Part shown: piece by piece, positions 32,761-41,310 of the stretch | Position numbering within the stretch: the stretch's first letter is position 1 | How the letters are laid out: each line of letters begins with the position of its first letter | Origin: an uncultured Lachnospiraceae bacterium | Lineage (GTDB): Bacteria > Bacillota > Clostridia > Lachnospirales > Lachnospiraceae | Direction of reading: 5' to 3' | DNA length: 64,000 bases | NCBI GenBank assembly: GCA_947305245.1 | Contig: CAMZDG010000003.1 | Coordinates: forward strand, 62,001 to 126,000 | Position numbers and translations under genes: made by a program | Notes under the pieces: generated by a model | Databases searched by the model: none | Told to the model about the DNA's origin: nothing | What the model saw: only the letters and a program-made list of their open reading frames with translations

Positions 32761-33145
32761 CTTTTTCCTGCTCCTTTAGTTTGTTGATCTGCTGTAACAT
32801 GCTGTCATTTTCCTGATTCAGCAGCGCAACCTGCATGGCGAGCTCGCGCACCTTCATCATCAGCTCTGACACCAGGCTGCTCACGATGAAGATGATCAAA
32901 AGAAGAAGCGCGCAGGCGGTCGCAACGATGCCCACGATCACTTCAGAGCTATAACCGTTCACAATCAGGATGATCCCCAGGATAAAGACGATGATCGAGA
33001 TCACAAACCAGATCATCATAAAACCGTCGCTCATCTTTTTTCGCGCATATCGTAAAAACGCTCCCACCGAGATCAGGATCGAGATTCCGATCAGCATCAA
33101 TCCCAGATAAAGCCAAAGATCCAAGATCGCCTCTAACCATCTCAT
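32753..33145 (-). CDS. DUF2304 family membrane protein
   Basis: A 130-residue protein with three hydrophobic helices (about residues 10-30, 45-65 and 70-93) and a C-terminal coiled coil (MKVRELAMQVALLNQENDSM). This is the DUF2304 layout, often encoded beside GtrA or GT2 enzymes of lipid-linked sugar pathways. It may hold a glycosyltransferase at the membrane. It overlaps the GT4 gene by eight bases and is 21 bp from pelG. Position and topology carry the call. Confidence 0.75.
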   Translation of the reverse strand: MRWLEAILDLWLYLGLMLIGISILISVGAFLRYARKKMSDGFMMIWFVISIIVFILGIILIVNGYSSEVIVGIVATACALLLLIIFIVSSLVSELMMKVRELAMQVALLNQENDSMLQQINKLKEQEKDV

Positions 33146-33166
33146 ATTGCGTCACCTCTCCAAAAG

Positions 33167-34648
33167 TCAACTCAATGTCTTCTCGTCCACGCCGCTGCTT
33201 TCCTGAAGCTTTTTCCGGTCAAATACCAGTGCGGACGGCTTCGCCGCATACTTGGTCGGGAACAGGGTCCCGCGGCAGAAAATATGCTCATCCAGGTGCT
33301 TCTCCACCCAGCGAAGGCGCAGGTATGCGATCACAAACCCGGTAAGACTTCCTATGATCACGCCAAGGCCGTACCAGATCGCCGGCAGATTTCTCGCCAC
33401 AAGGCTCACCAGGAAGGTCAGCAGACAGAATAGGAACGCTGTCGCCACTGCCCCGTCCAGATCATTGTAATAATACAGCAAGATGATCTCGGAATACATG
33501 ACAAACAGGATAAAATAGCCTGCCGCCAGGGAAGGATAAATTTGCAGCACCAATCCTGCGAAGCCGAACCTCGGCAGGAAGATCAGCATGAGCAAGAAGA
33601 TCACGACGGAGATGATGAACTGGAGTCTGACCAGATTCATCAGTTCCGTTGCAAGCTGGCGAAACATGCGGTTTTTCGTGTTTTGCACGTCCATCCAGCG
33701 TCCGCCGGTCACAGCCTCCGAATAGGCCTTATAGCGATCATGGAAATACATTTCAATTCGGGCAATAAAGATGACCGTCGCGGAAATGTTGGTAAACATG
33801 GCGATACAGGTCGCCACGTCATAGGTAGGCGCCATGACGAAGCTGTCTGCCACGACCATGCGAAGCTTCGTGTTCCAAAATACAAAGTTATGAACATACA
33901 GGCCCAGGGTATAGCACAGATTGATGACGATCAGCTTCCAGTAGCGCTTAAAGTACCCCAGTACCTTCTTGTAGCTATTGTTGTTGCGCTGGAAATAACG
34001 CCGGATCGTCGCCATCTCCATGATGGCGGTAACTGCAAAGCCTATGGTCAGTGAAAGGAGCATCCCATAGGACACCTCCACGTCAAAGCCCTTGACGAGA
34101 AGCATGGCGAGCAAAAACGCCACCAGCATGCCCGTGAAGAAGAAAATCGAAATCTTCGAATAATCCTTACAGATGGAAAGATAGAGCATGGAATAAAACA
34201 CCAGCACCAGCGCGATATAGCCGCAGTACCCCGTAAAGACGTAATATAGGGCAACCTTTCCCACGAAATACTCCCAAAAACAGAAGGGAATCCCCATCAC
34301 GCAGGCGGTCAGAATGGTGACAAACAGACCCGTGTAATAACAGGGCAGGATGTCATCATAGGTCTCATCATAGATCACGTCGGAGAGATACCTCGAGATC
34401 ACCGCGTTGTACGGGGACGCCGCGAGGAGCGAGAATATGAAAATATATAGGATCGTCGCCGCGAACAGATTTCTCCCCTGATATCCCGTCACGTCAAAGC
34501 GCAGGAAATAGCTCATCAGCAGGATGTTCCCGATGATCACGAACATGGGTGCAACCGTCACCATGGTACTGTACCCGAATCCGATCAGGTTGGTGGTGAT
34601 GGTCTCCTTCCCAAATATTTTACTCAGCTTTATGCCAATTCCAGCCAT
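33167..34648 (-). CDS. pelG: PelG, polysaccharide transport membrane protein
   Basis: A 493-residue polytopic protein with about 12 helices. It begins with the PelG-typical MAGIGIKLSKIFGKETITTN and the segment GYSTMVTVAPMFVIIGNILL. In Pseudomonas and Bacillus cereus PelG is the inner-membrane channel of the Pel exporter and works with PelD, PelE and the glycosyltransferase PelF. The gene directly follows pelF (48 bp). Length is normal. The identification is secure from motif and synteny. Confidence 0.93.
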   Translation of the reverse strand: MAGIGIKLSKIFGKETITTNLIGFGYSTMVTVAPMFVIIGNILLMSYFLRFDVTGYQGRNLFAATILYIFIFSLLAASPYNAVISRYLSDVIYDETYDDILPCYYTGLFVTILTACVMGIPFCFWEYFVGKVALYYVFTGYCGYIALVLVFYSMLYLSICKDYSKISIFFFTGMLVAFLLAMLLVKGFDVEVSYGMLLSLTIGFAVTAIMEMATIRRYFQRNNNSYKKVLGYFKRYWKLIVINLCYTLGLYVHNFVFWNTKLRMVVADSFVMAPTYDVATCIAMFTNISATVIFIARIEMYFHDRYKAYSEAVTGGRWMDVQNTKNRMFRQLATELMNLVRLQFIISVVIFLLMLIFLPRFGFAGLVLQIYPSLAAGYFILFVMYSEIILLYYYNDLDGAVATAFLFCLLTFLVSLVARNLPAIWYGLGVIIGSLTGFVIAYLRLRWVEKHLDEHIFCRGTLFPTKYAAKPSALVFDRKKLQESSGVDEKTLS

Positions 34649-34696
34649 GCCTCTTTCTATCCTTTCCAGGCGTTCTATGAGAAAATGATCCCGGGT

Positions 34697-36133
34697 CTAT
34701 GTCCCGGCTTCGTTTTTCCGGTCGTCGAAGTACTGATAAATGTTGCGATAGGTCCCCTGCATGTCCGTCAGCTTATAACGGCCCATCATTCTTTGGTATC
34801 CGTTCTCGCCGTACTCCAGGCGTTCCTTATCATTCACGGCAAGCTCTACCATGGCAGCCGTGATCTCCTCAACGTTCATGACGTGGGTCAGGATCCCGGA
34901 GGGACCGATCCCGTCGTCCTCCCCGTAGATCAGGCCACGGCAGTTCCCGACGTCGGTCGCGATCACGGGCTTATGCGCCGCATAGGACTCCAGAATGGTC
35001 AGGGGCTGACCCTCACTGATACTGGTCAGAATGGTCACGTCCATCTGCCATAAATATTCCGTCACGTTCACTCTTCCGGTGAACACCACGTCCTGCACGC
35101 CCATGGCCTCCACGAGCTCATAACATTCCGTGGCATACTTTTCATCTTCGTCCGCAGGACCCATGATCCAAAGCTTTAGGTTGCTCACCTTCTCCTTGGC
35201 AAAGGCGAAGGCGCGGATCAGCGTCTTTACGTCCTTGATGGGCGTAACACGGAGCACGGCGCCGATATGGATCATGCCTTCCTCGGCGACCCGCTCCCCC
35301 GGCGTGCCCGCAAAGCGCTTCTCGTCAATGCCGTTGGGCGTCACCATCGTGATACTCTCGTCGCAGCCAAGCTCGATCTGAAGCTTTCTCGCATGTTCAT
35401 ACAGGCTGGTCACGCAGTCTGCCTTGGCATACGCCAGCTTGGACATCTTCTTAAACTGATCGATCCAGACATTCTTATAAATGCCTGCCACCCACTTGGC
35501 ACGTATCAGCTCTTCCTCACGCTCACGGGTGTAAATGCCGTGCTCGGATATAAGCAGGCCGCAGTGATATCGCTCCTTCGCCATCGCGCCAAGCACGCCC
35601 GCATAGCCCGTGGCCACGCAGTGATAGAGGTCCGCCTTGGGGATCTCCGTCTTTAAGGCCAGGAACAGGGGCAGATAGATCGATCTCATGGTCCAGAGGA
35701 AGTCCGAGAAGACCGCCTCGGGATAGTTGATCTGATAGCACTCACGCACGGCCCGCAAAAACTCCGGTCCCATCAGAAATTCATTTAAGGAAAACTGTCC
35801 GTCCTGGAACAGATCGAACAGCACGTCCCACTTCACGTTCTGATTGATCAAAAGGCTCAGTACGGCCTCATACTCTTCCTGGCTGAGCTGCCGTCTGCGC
35901 TTTCGGTCCGTCTTCTTGCTGCTCCAGTCAAAATCCTCCAGATAAACTTCATAGACCTGCGTCAGATTTTCCGGGAGCTCATAGGCAAATTTCCCGCGAA
36001 AAGAACGGTTCGCCAAGATGGCGAGCACAACGAATTCATGCTCCGGAAAAGCCTTTATGATACTGTGGATCCAACTGGACACGCCACCCACCACGTAGGG
36101 GTAGCATCCTTCCGCCACCATGCAAATCTTCAT
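34697..36133 (-). CDS. pelF: PelF, GT4-type polysaccharide synthase
   Basis: A 478-residue GT-B glycosyltransferase beginning MKICMVAEGCYPYVVGGVSS with the PelF hallmark ISEHGIYTREREEELIRA near residue 195. The C-terminal donor part has HIGAVLRVTPIKDVKTLIRA and DVTILTSISEGQPLTILESY. PelF uses UDP-sugars to make the Pel polymer (UDP-GalNAc/GlcNAc-based in P. aeruginosa) and is cytosolic, bound to the PelD-PelE-PelG complex. It follows the DUF2194 gene by 25 bp. Secure. Confidence 0.95.
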   Translation of the reverse strand: MKICMVAEGCYPYVVGGVSSWIHSIIKAFPEHEFVVLAILANRSFRGKFAYELPENLTQVYEVYLEDFDWSSKKTDRKRRRQLSQEEYEAVLSLLINQNVKWDVLFDLFQDGQFSLNEFLMGPEFLRAVRECYQINYPEAVFSDFLWTMRSIYLPLFLALKTEIPKADLYHCVATGYAGVLGAMAKERYHCGLLISEHGIYTREREEELIRAKWVAGIYKNVWIDQFKKMSKLAYAKADCVTSLYEHARKLQIELGCDESITMVTPNGIDEKRFAGTPGERVAEEGMIHIGAVLRVTPIKDVKTLIRAFAFAKEKVSNLKLWIMGPADEDEKYATECYELVEAMGVQDVVFTGRVNVTEYLWQMDVTILTSISEGQPLTILESYAAHKPVIATDVGNCRGLIYGEDDGIGPSGILTHVMNVEEITAAMVELAVNDKERLEYGENGYQRMMGRYKLTDMQGTYRNIYQYFDDRKNEAGT

Positions 36134-36158
36134 CTTTTCTCCATTCCTTTAAGTTGCA

Positions 36159-38006
36159 TCAATAATAGAACAGTCGCCTCTCCTTGACCGTGATCGTCAC
36201 GTCCTCCTCGGAGACGCTCAGCAGATAAAATCCGTTCTTTAAGTCCGTAATCTGCGCACCCTTCACTTCATCGATCACGTCGCGGTTGAGCTTCAGGATA
36301 AAGAAAGCCTCCTCGTCAAACCCGTCCACGTGGAGCGAGATCACGTTCCCGTTCCTTCCGTCCTGATAATCCAGCGCAAGGAATCTTCGGATCCTCGCGT
36401 CGCTCTCTGAGAGCGTTGTCTTTTCAAAGCCGGAAAACTGCTTCCAGAAGGTGATCAGGTTACTGGAGCTTCTTCTGGAAAAGTCCGCGAAATCTTCCTC
36501 CTCGGGGTGAGATACGTCGGAGAGATCCAGCACCACGTTGGAATATCCTAACGCCGTCTGCAGAGACTTCAGCGCGATGTCCTGTGAGAACGTGTGCGTC
36601 ATTCCGTCACTGGTCGCCACCTGACAGGTCACCTCATCGTCCAGATAAGAAACCGGCAAGGCATTCTCCTTCTCCACCACCACGGTCTTTAAGTCGGGGA
36701 TGCAGGCCTTTGTCTCTTCATACATGTCCGGAGTTTCCAGCCATGCGGATCTCAGCGCGTAGTCCGGTGCTTCCTTCTGCCAATAGACCCTGTCCTTTCC
36801 AAGCTTCTCCGCAACGGAAAGTGAGGAGATCTGCTTTGTGGAAAGACCCGCCTCGCCATAGCCCTCGTTTAGGAGCTTTAAGTAATAGATCAGCATTTCG
36901 TCCTCAGGCTCGATGCTATCTTCATAATCCAGCTGGGGCGAAACCATCAGGGAGATTTTATTCTTTGTCCGCTCCGTCATCGAGATCATGGCCGGCCAAA
37001 CGACGTCTCGGAACAGCGGGATCTGCCTTTGATCATAAATGGACTGGAGCTGATCTCCGTTCTCGTCCGAAAATCCGCCGTAATTCGCCAGCACGAGGTT
37101 TTGCGCATTGATCACGGGGTAAATGTCATACGAGTCCTTCTCGCCCATGCAGGCCGTCAGGAAGCCGATCCCGGATTCCTTGGTCAGGTAATCGCCGCAG
37201 ATGCAGAAAACCTTACCATAGCCACAGGTGTAGCGCCAGGTCAGGGAAGGAAGATCCTGGCTCTTTTTGGAGCGGTCGTTGACCAGCCCCATCATATAAA
37301 CCTTCGCGCCCTCTCCCGTGACGTACCAGGGGATCATCAGATTCAGGTCCGCCCTGCCCTCCTGTCCGGGGCCGTCGATATAATTCTCTTCCTGTCCGAT
37401 CAAAAATCCCGGGAAGAGCTGGATGCCGTCGATCTGAATGTTCTCGGAGTATACCTCCTTGATGCCCGTGAGAAGTCTTAAGCCCTCATGATCCTGGATA
37501 TCCTTGGGGCTTGGCATGCGGGCAAAGATCACGCAGGCGCCTCCCCTCGCGAAATTCAGCAAAATGTCGATGTCCCTCTCCCAGAAGACGTTCTGCCCGT
37601 CGACAATGATCACCTCGGGAAGCTTTTCCCGGTCAACGTACTCGAGTCCGCTCAGCGTCGTATAAGAGATCATGGGGCGCTTTACGTAGGCACACCAGGA
37701 GGCCACCACGTCAGCCACCTCGCTCCTGATCTTCTTGCTCAGGAAGATGACTCTCTTATCCCTGTCGCACTCCTCGTAGTCGCCCTGCGTGATCACTTCA
37801 TAGCTCAGCGACTTCGCCTGTGTGGTCAGCTTCTCCGTGAGGTCGTCATACCTGCCCTTCAGCACCCGCTCGTCGAGGTTCTCCTCCGCATGGGAATTGG
37901 TATCATATTCATTTAACACCTGCTTGAGCACGCTCGAGAACATGAACATAAAGATCATGATCATCAGGAGCGTCAGCATTGTAAAAAAGTTTCTTCTGGA
38001 TACCAT
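36159..38006 (-). CDS. DUF2194 domain protein of the Pel locus (PelA-like position)
   Basis: A 615-residue protein with one N-terminal membrane anchor (NFFTMLTLLMIMIFMFMFSS, residues 6-25) and a large extracytoplasmic part. The segment after residue 90 (EVIIVDGQNVFWERDIDILL) and the region near residue 400 fit the DUF2194 pattern found beside pelF and pelG in Gram-positive bacteria. It occupies the place of PelA, which deacetylates and cuts Pel, but I cannot confirm deacetylase motifs. The final 60 residues are beta-like. It lies 28 bp from the 770-residue membrane protein. Confidence 0.75.
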   Translation of the reverse strand: MVSRRNFFTMLTLLMIMIFMFMFSSVLKQVLNEYDTNSHAEENLDERVLKGRYDDLTEKLTTQAKSLSYEVITQGDYEECDRDKRVIFLSKKIRSEVADVVASWCAYVKRPMISYTTLSGLEYVDREKLPEVIIVDGQNVFWERDIDILLNFARGGACVIFARMPSPKDIQDHEGLRLLTGIKEVYSENIQIDGIQLFPGFLIGQEENYIDGPGQEGRADLNLMIPWYVTGEGAKVYMMGLVNDRSKKSQDLPSLTWRYTCGYGKVFCICGDYLTKESGIGFLTACMGEKDSYDIYPVINAQNLVLANYGGFSDENGDQLQSIYDQRQIPLFRDVVWPAMISMTERTKNKISLMVSPQLDYEDSIEPEDEMLIYYLKLLNEGYGEAGLSTKQISSLSVAEKLGKDRVYWQKEAPDYALRSAWLETPDMYEETKACIPDLKTVVVEKENALPVSYLDDEVTCQVATSDGMTHTFSQDIALKSLQTALGYSNVVLDLSDVSHPEEEDFADFSRRSSSNLITFWKQFSGFEKTTLSESDARIRRFLALDYQDGRNGNVISLHVDGFDEEAFFILKLNRDVIDEVKGAQITDLKNGFYLLSVSEEDVTITVKERRLFYY

Positions 38007-38034
38007 TGCAGCTTCCTTCCATTACCCAAAAGTT

Positions 38035-40347
38035 TTAATCGTTATAACCATATTCAAAGGACAAGTCAAAGGGTCTGTCCACGTTCTGCCGGATCTCATA
38101 GCACACGAACTCCGCGTCCTCATAATATACGGACATCTCATTCTCATAAGTCTGCGCAAACTTCTTCGCCCAGAAATACAGCTTCGACATGATGATATGA
38201 CGGTTTTCTCCCTTATAAGCCGTAAGTCCGTCGATCAGTGGCAGGGGTTTGGACGCGCTCTCTGCGGAGACGGGCTGCCCGCCGCCTTCATAGGGTTCGT
38301 CATACACCCCGGGAATCTTTTCGATAAACACGTAAACCCGCCTCGAAGGCACCGTAAAATAGGTGTTCATGGTAAAGTGCATGTTCGCGGTCAAAAGGCT
38401 CTTTGCCTCGTAGTGATATCCGTATTCCTCCGTCATGCGCAGCTCATCGTTTGCGGAAATGATGTTAAAGGTGTACGGTTCATTCTCCCGCAGGATGTTC
38501 GTCACACAGATGATCGCGCCGTTCTTCTGGAAGGCTTCCACCTCTGCGGGCTTTCGCACCCAGCCGCCCAGCCCAAGGAATACAAAGCAGACCACCGCAA
38601 ACACTGCGGGGAACACCTTCTGCATGGTCTCGCTCTCAAACAGGCCCATGCAAAAGCTCAAAAGTACGTCGATCACAAGTCCGAGCATGACAATAAAGAA
38701 ATAAGCGAAATAGGTGGCGCAGCGGTTCTTGTCCATCAGCACGGGAACGCCCAGCTCCTTAGAGATCAGGAGCAGGCAGAAGAACAAAAGATTCAAACAC
38801 GATGCCAGGAGCACCCTTCCGACTTCCTTATCGCTTTGCAGGATCGTAAACACGCTAAGGCCCAATCCGACCAGGATCAGGATCATCACGATGACGCCGA
38901 AGCTGGATTTCGGACTGATGAACACATAGCCGGAAACATAGGTCGACATGATCTTTAAGAGGTTCGAGGACTTGGTCAGGATCACGCTCCTTGGCGCCAC
39001 CTTCGGCTGCAGCACGCTCGTCTCCGCCATGGCCGTTCCCATAACAGGTTTCGTAAGCAAGCGCAAGGCATCTTCCGGTTGTCCCATCAGGGCGGGATCC
39101 GCCTTGCTCTGATTCAGTTCCTGTAAAACCGCCTCATTCTCGTCATCCACCCTGCCTTCCATAACGCTCACGCCCCAGCGAAGCGAGCCCTCTAAGGGAG
39201 TTCCGCCGAGATAAGCAAACCACATGGGAAGGATCGCAACGACAATCCCGATGGTGCCCGCGGCGAGGATCCTTCCAAGGACGGCCTTTCGGAAGATGAC
39301 GCGGCAAAAGGCGAGCGCAATGGCGACGCAGAAGATCCCGAGGGCAATGGTATCATAGAAATGCACTGCCAGCGTCATGCTGACGTTCATTCCAAAGAGC
39401 CATAGCATGGTCGTGCTCTTCTTTCCGCGAAGACCCTTCTCTCCTTCTTCGTCCTCCCGCTCCCGAAGGAACAAGATGAGGAAGAACAGGCTCGGCAGGA
39501 TAAAGATCATTCCATACTCCTGCGGCAGCGCGCTGAAAAATCTCGTATAAGCATTCTTCCCCCAGATGTTCAGGAGAAGGTATAATCCCGTTGCGATATA
39601 AGCCGTCGACTCCGACTTACAGATCAGTCTTAGGAAGAACAGCAAAACCAGATGGAGCAAAAAGGTCATCAAAAGCGAATACAGGCGAAGCAGTACATAG
39701 GTCTCCACGCCGAACACGGCATGAAAGAAATATAAAATACAATGAAATCCGAAAGGATATACGCCGGAGACAAAAATGTTATTCTCGTTCATGGCGTTGA
39801 TCCACTGGTTGTGGACCAGCATGTCCGACGCCGTATAACCAAAGACGTTGAACAGGTTCGTTCCATACTGCCAGCAGACCAGCGCGATGATCGCCAGCGT
39901 GCCGATCCAGTCGAACCACCGGTTGGACATGTTTTCCGCGATCGCCTTCACCATAGTCGCGATCGCCTGCCAGAGGTTCTGAAAGATCCTGGAAAAGAAC
40001 AGACGAAAGCCCATAGTGCTCACTAAGACGTTGTGCGTCGTCTCGCCCGCAGAGATCAGAGACGCCTTCACCCATTCCTGCCAGTGGAACGCCGCAATGC
40101 CGATCAGCGCCGGGAGTACGACGCCAAGGATCAGGGTCACGCGGTTCGAGATCTTAAAGAGCTGCAGGAGAAACACCAGATTCATCAGATAAAAATTCCC
40201 GATGCAGGTATAAGCCGTGTATCTGACGTAGAAGGGATGATCCTCAAACTTGCCGTGAAATACGGCGGCAGGGATCAACACGACCACGCCCAGATACAGG
40301 GCGATCACGTAGATCAATTGTAAGAAAGTCAATAATTCCATTGACAT
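38035..40347 (-). CDS. Large polytopic membrane protein of the Pel locus
   Basis: A 770-residue protein with about 13-15 hydrophobic helices over the first 600 residues, then a soluble domain of about 160 residues (from about 610) expected outside the cell. I recognise no named family; the topology resembles GT-C glycosyltransferases or O-antigen polymerase-like proteins. A long extracytoplasmic-type loop contains EGSLRWGVSVMEGRVDDENE. It sits between pelE and DUF2194 and is absent from the Pseudomonas operon, so it is a Gram-positive addition. It may substitute for the outer-membrane parts that are not needed here, or modify the glycan. Confidence 0.65.
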   Translation of the reverse strand: MSMELLTFLQLIYVIALYLGVVVLIPAAVFHGKFEDHPFYVRYTAYTCIGNFYLMNLVFLLQLFKISNRVTLILGVVLPALIGIAAFHWQEWVKASLISAGETTHNVLVSTMGFRLFFSRIFQNLWQAIATMVKAIAENMSNRWFDWIGTLAIIALVCWQYGTNLFNVFGYTASDMLVHNQWINAMNENNIFVSGVYPFGFHCILYFFHAVFGVETYVLLRLYSLLMTFLLHLVLLFFLRLICKSESTAYIATGLYLLLNIWGKNAYTRFFSALPQEYGMIFILPSLFFLILFLREREDEEGEKGLRGKKSTTMLWLFGMNVSMTLAVHFYDTIALGIFCVAIALAFCRVIFRKAVLGRILAAGTIGIVVAILPMWFAYLGGTPLEGSLRWGVSVMEGRVDDENEAVLQELNQSKADPALMGQPEDALRLLTKPVMGTAMAETSVLQPKVAPRSVILTKSSNLLKIMSTYVSGYVFISPKSSFGVIVMILILVGLGLSVFTILQSDKEVGRVLLASCLNLLFFCLLLISKELGVPVLMDKNRCATYFAYFFIVMLGLVIDVLLSFCMGLFESETMQKVFPAVFAVVCFVFLGLGGWVRKPAEVEAFQKNGAIICVTNILRENEPYTFNIISANDELRMTEEYGYHYEAKSLLTANMHFTMNTYFTVPSRRVYVFIEKIPGVYDEPYEGGGQPVSAESASKPLPLIDGLTAYKGENRHIIMSKLYFWAKKFAQTYENEMSVYYEDAEFVCYEIRQNVDRPFDLSFEYGYND

Positions 40348-40362
40348 GACCGACTTCTCCTC

Positions 40363-41310
40363 TTAGTTGAAAATACGGATCAATTCCAGCGTCTCGCGGT
40401 CAATGACCACGTCCGCCTTCTTCAGCTCGTCCATCACCGCAAAGAATCGTTCCCTGTTCTCCATGCTGAAATAGAGCTTAAGCTGAAGCGTATACGTCGC
40501 AAGCTCGGTCGGGAACATTTTCTTCGCGACCTCACACCAAAACTGTACCCTGTCATAAGCACGAAGCTTTAGCTGCAGAATGCCGACCCACTCCACATAC
40601 TGAATGGTCAGCTTCTCGCGATATTCCTCGTCTCCGTACAGGAACGCGCAGGCCTCGTCCATTCTGTTCACAAAGACCCTCTGCTCCATCTCCGGAAAGA
40701 CCTCCTGGCTCAGGATCTCGTTCATATACTCGATCAGCTCGCAGGCACGCTCCTCCGGCTCCACGTAATCATCCTTGAATTGGTTATATTTCTCCTGGCT
40801 GATCTGCCTGAAGTCATTGAGCGTATCTCTCATGACCGTCGCCGCATAGTGCGAGGTCTCGGAATCCTCGCTGTTCAGCGCAAGATTGATGGAGGCCAGG
40901 GACTTTTGCACGTTGCCGCGCACCACGTCCAGCATCAGGCCTCTCAGGCTCTGCCTGTCAGACACTGCAAGCGCCTCCTCGAGGGGCACGCGGTTTCGCT
41001 CGATCTCCTCCTCAGCCTTTCGGGGCGCCTTCACCTTGTCCTTGCCAAAGATGACGTCCGCAAGGTCTGCGCCGTTTCGGAAGAAATATGCATAGATGAC
41101 CTGCGCCGTGATGAAAAAGAGCGGCCCGATCACGGGGCACAGGAACATGACGATCGCCTGCACGTAATACCCCGGCATGGTCATCTGAGACTGCTTTCTT
41201 CCGGATTCCTCGTCGTAGAGCTGCTGGAAATGGCCCCAGATCACAAACAGCACGCAGATGATCGTATTGATGATTATGATCACTAAAAATGTGATTCCCG
41301 CAGCGGTCAT
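40363..41310 (-). CDS. pelE: PelE-like protein with two membrane helices and TPR-like region
   Basis: A 315-residue protein with hydrophobic helices near residues 4-22 and 43-72 and a helical cytosolic part rich in paired helices. PelE of Pseudomonas is similarly a two-helix protein with TPR-like repeats that links PelD, PelF and PelG. The gene lies between pelD and the large membrane protein in the usual order. ATG at 41310 overlaps the pelD stop in an ATGA and follows AGGAGG, so it is preferred to an upstream in-frame ATG. Sequence similarity is weak in this family, so the call leans on synteny. Confidence 0.75.
   Translation of the reverse strand: MTAAGITFLVIIIINTIICVLFVIWGHFQQLYDEESGRKQSQMTMPGYYVQAIVMFLCPVIGPLFFITAQVIYAYFFRNGADLADVIFGKDKVKAPRKAEEEIERNRVPLEEALAVSDRQSLRGLMLDVVRGNVQKSLASINLALNSEDSETSHYAATVMRDTLNDFRQISQEKYNQFKDDYVEPEERACELIEYMNEILSQEVFPEMEQRVFVNRMDEACAFLYGDEEYREKLTIQYVEWVGILQLKLRAYDRVQFWCEVAKKMFPTELATYTLQLKLYFSMENRERFFAVMDELKKADVVIDRETLELIRIFN

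Noticed and set aside
37822..38958. 378-codon plus-strand frame across the DUF2194 and 770-residue protein genes
   Set aside because: It runs antisense through two real genes and the gap between them; the product has no domain and no plausible start signal.
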